Below are positions 63,993-64,000 of a stretch of DNA of 64,000 bases, piece by piece. A program made the position numbers and the translations under genes. The notes under the pieces were generated by a model, which did not search any database, was not told where the DNA came from, and saw only the letters and a list, made by a program, of their open reading frames with translations. Location of the stretch: positions 520,042 to 584,041 of the forward strand of contig GG774889.1 in assembly GCA_000163695.1 (NCBI GenBank), read 5' to 3'. This DNA comes from Bacteroidetes oral taxon 274 str. F0058 (GTDB lineage Bacteria; Bacteroidota; Bacteroidia; Bacteroidales; Paludibacteraceae). How positions within the stretch are numbered: position 1 is the stretch's first letter; each line of letters begins with the position of its first letter.

Positions 63993-64000
63993 AAGCGATA

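Larger units (their letters stand above)
63392..64000. other. non-coding region with nested inverted repeats
   Basis: The leader segment shared with the lipoprotein genes (TTAATAGATTGTTTTTGCTC) is at its left end. Inside are GAGAGCT (63451-63457)/AGCTCTC (63562-63568), nested GTGTATGGC (63472-63480)/GCCATACAC (63521-63529), and a local hairpin CTCTATA (63566-63572)/TATAGAG (63588-63594). I see no convincing protein gene. Confidence 0.55.

Overview
The window comes from a member of the Bacteroidetes, most likely order Bacteroidales. The evidence is the promoter type seen before almost every transcription unit (a -7 element TAnnTTTG, often with a TTG/TTTG about 19 bases upstream), many CarboxypepD_reg-like/TonB-dependent outer-membrane proteins, T9SS type A C-terminal sorting tails (PNPVKD...YNVYGTEV...LPAGVYMV), the AT-rich spacers, and the 16S 3' end with CACCTCCTTT. 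I cannot name a genus from sequence alone.

Layout. 1-433: 3' end of a 16S rRNA gene, tRNA-Ile(GAU), tRNA-Ala(UGC), then a terminator-like hairpin and no 23S rRNA. 599-1066: dps. 1098-8893 (minus strand): two poorly known genes, then a three-gene outer-membrane uptake operon (DUF4876-like lipoprotein, TonB-dependent receptor, DUF6850-like barrel). 9181-30634 (plus strand): the most striking region, ten consecutive independently transcribed genes for secreted proteins that share one T9SS tail. Nine are modular Cys-containing 21-residue leucine-rich-repeat (LRR) proteins with 6 to 20 repeats each, and one is a non-LRR protein carrying the same tail. 30859-36574: small-membrane/SPFH/zinc-ribbon operon, membrane protein plus XRE regulator, ZIP transporter plus barrel protein, ankyrin protein. 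36928-39234: outer-membrane barrel receptor. 39424-46000: housekeeping block with tRNA-Pro, ribH, a glycosyltransferase-lpxD-GNAT operon, tRNA-Met, rpsB-tsf, tRNA-Arg. 46172-60453: rseP, purM with a TonB receptor, an LTA-synthase-like sulfatase, a second barrel receptor, an acetyltransferase, a hypothetical secreted protein, an eleventh member of the sorting-tail family (a tenth LRR protein, distant from the array), and purF. 60608-63391: three tandem lipoprotein paralogues, two of them truncated. 63392-64000: non-coding region with nested inverted repeats and a terminator-like hairpin.

How it fits together. Much of the window concerns the cell envelope: TonB receptors, barrels, lipoproteins, LPS acylation (lpxD), and a family of LRR adhesin-like proteins predicted to cross the outer membrane through the type IX secretion system (no T9SS machinery gene lies here). 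The LRR array looks like a locus expanding by duplication, unequal crossing-over in 63-bp steps and segment exchange between copies. It is the best candidate for a poorly described system in the window. No insertion sequence, prophage, CRISPR array or replication origin was seen.
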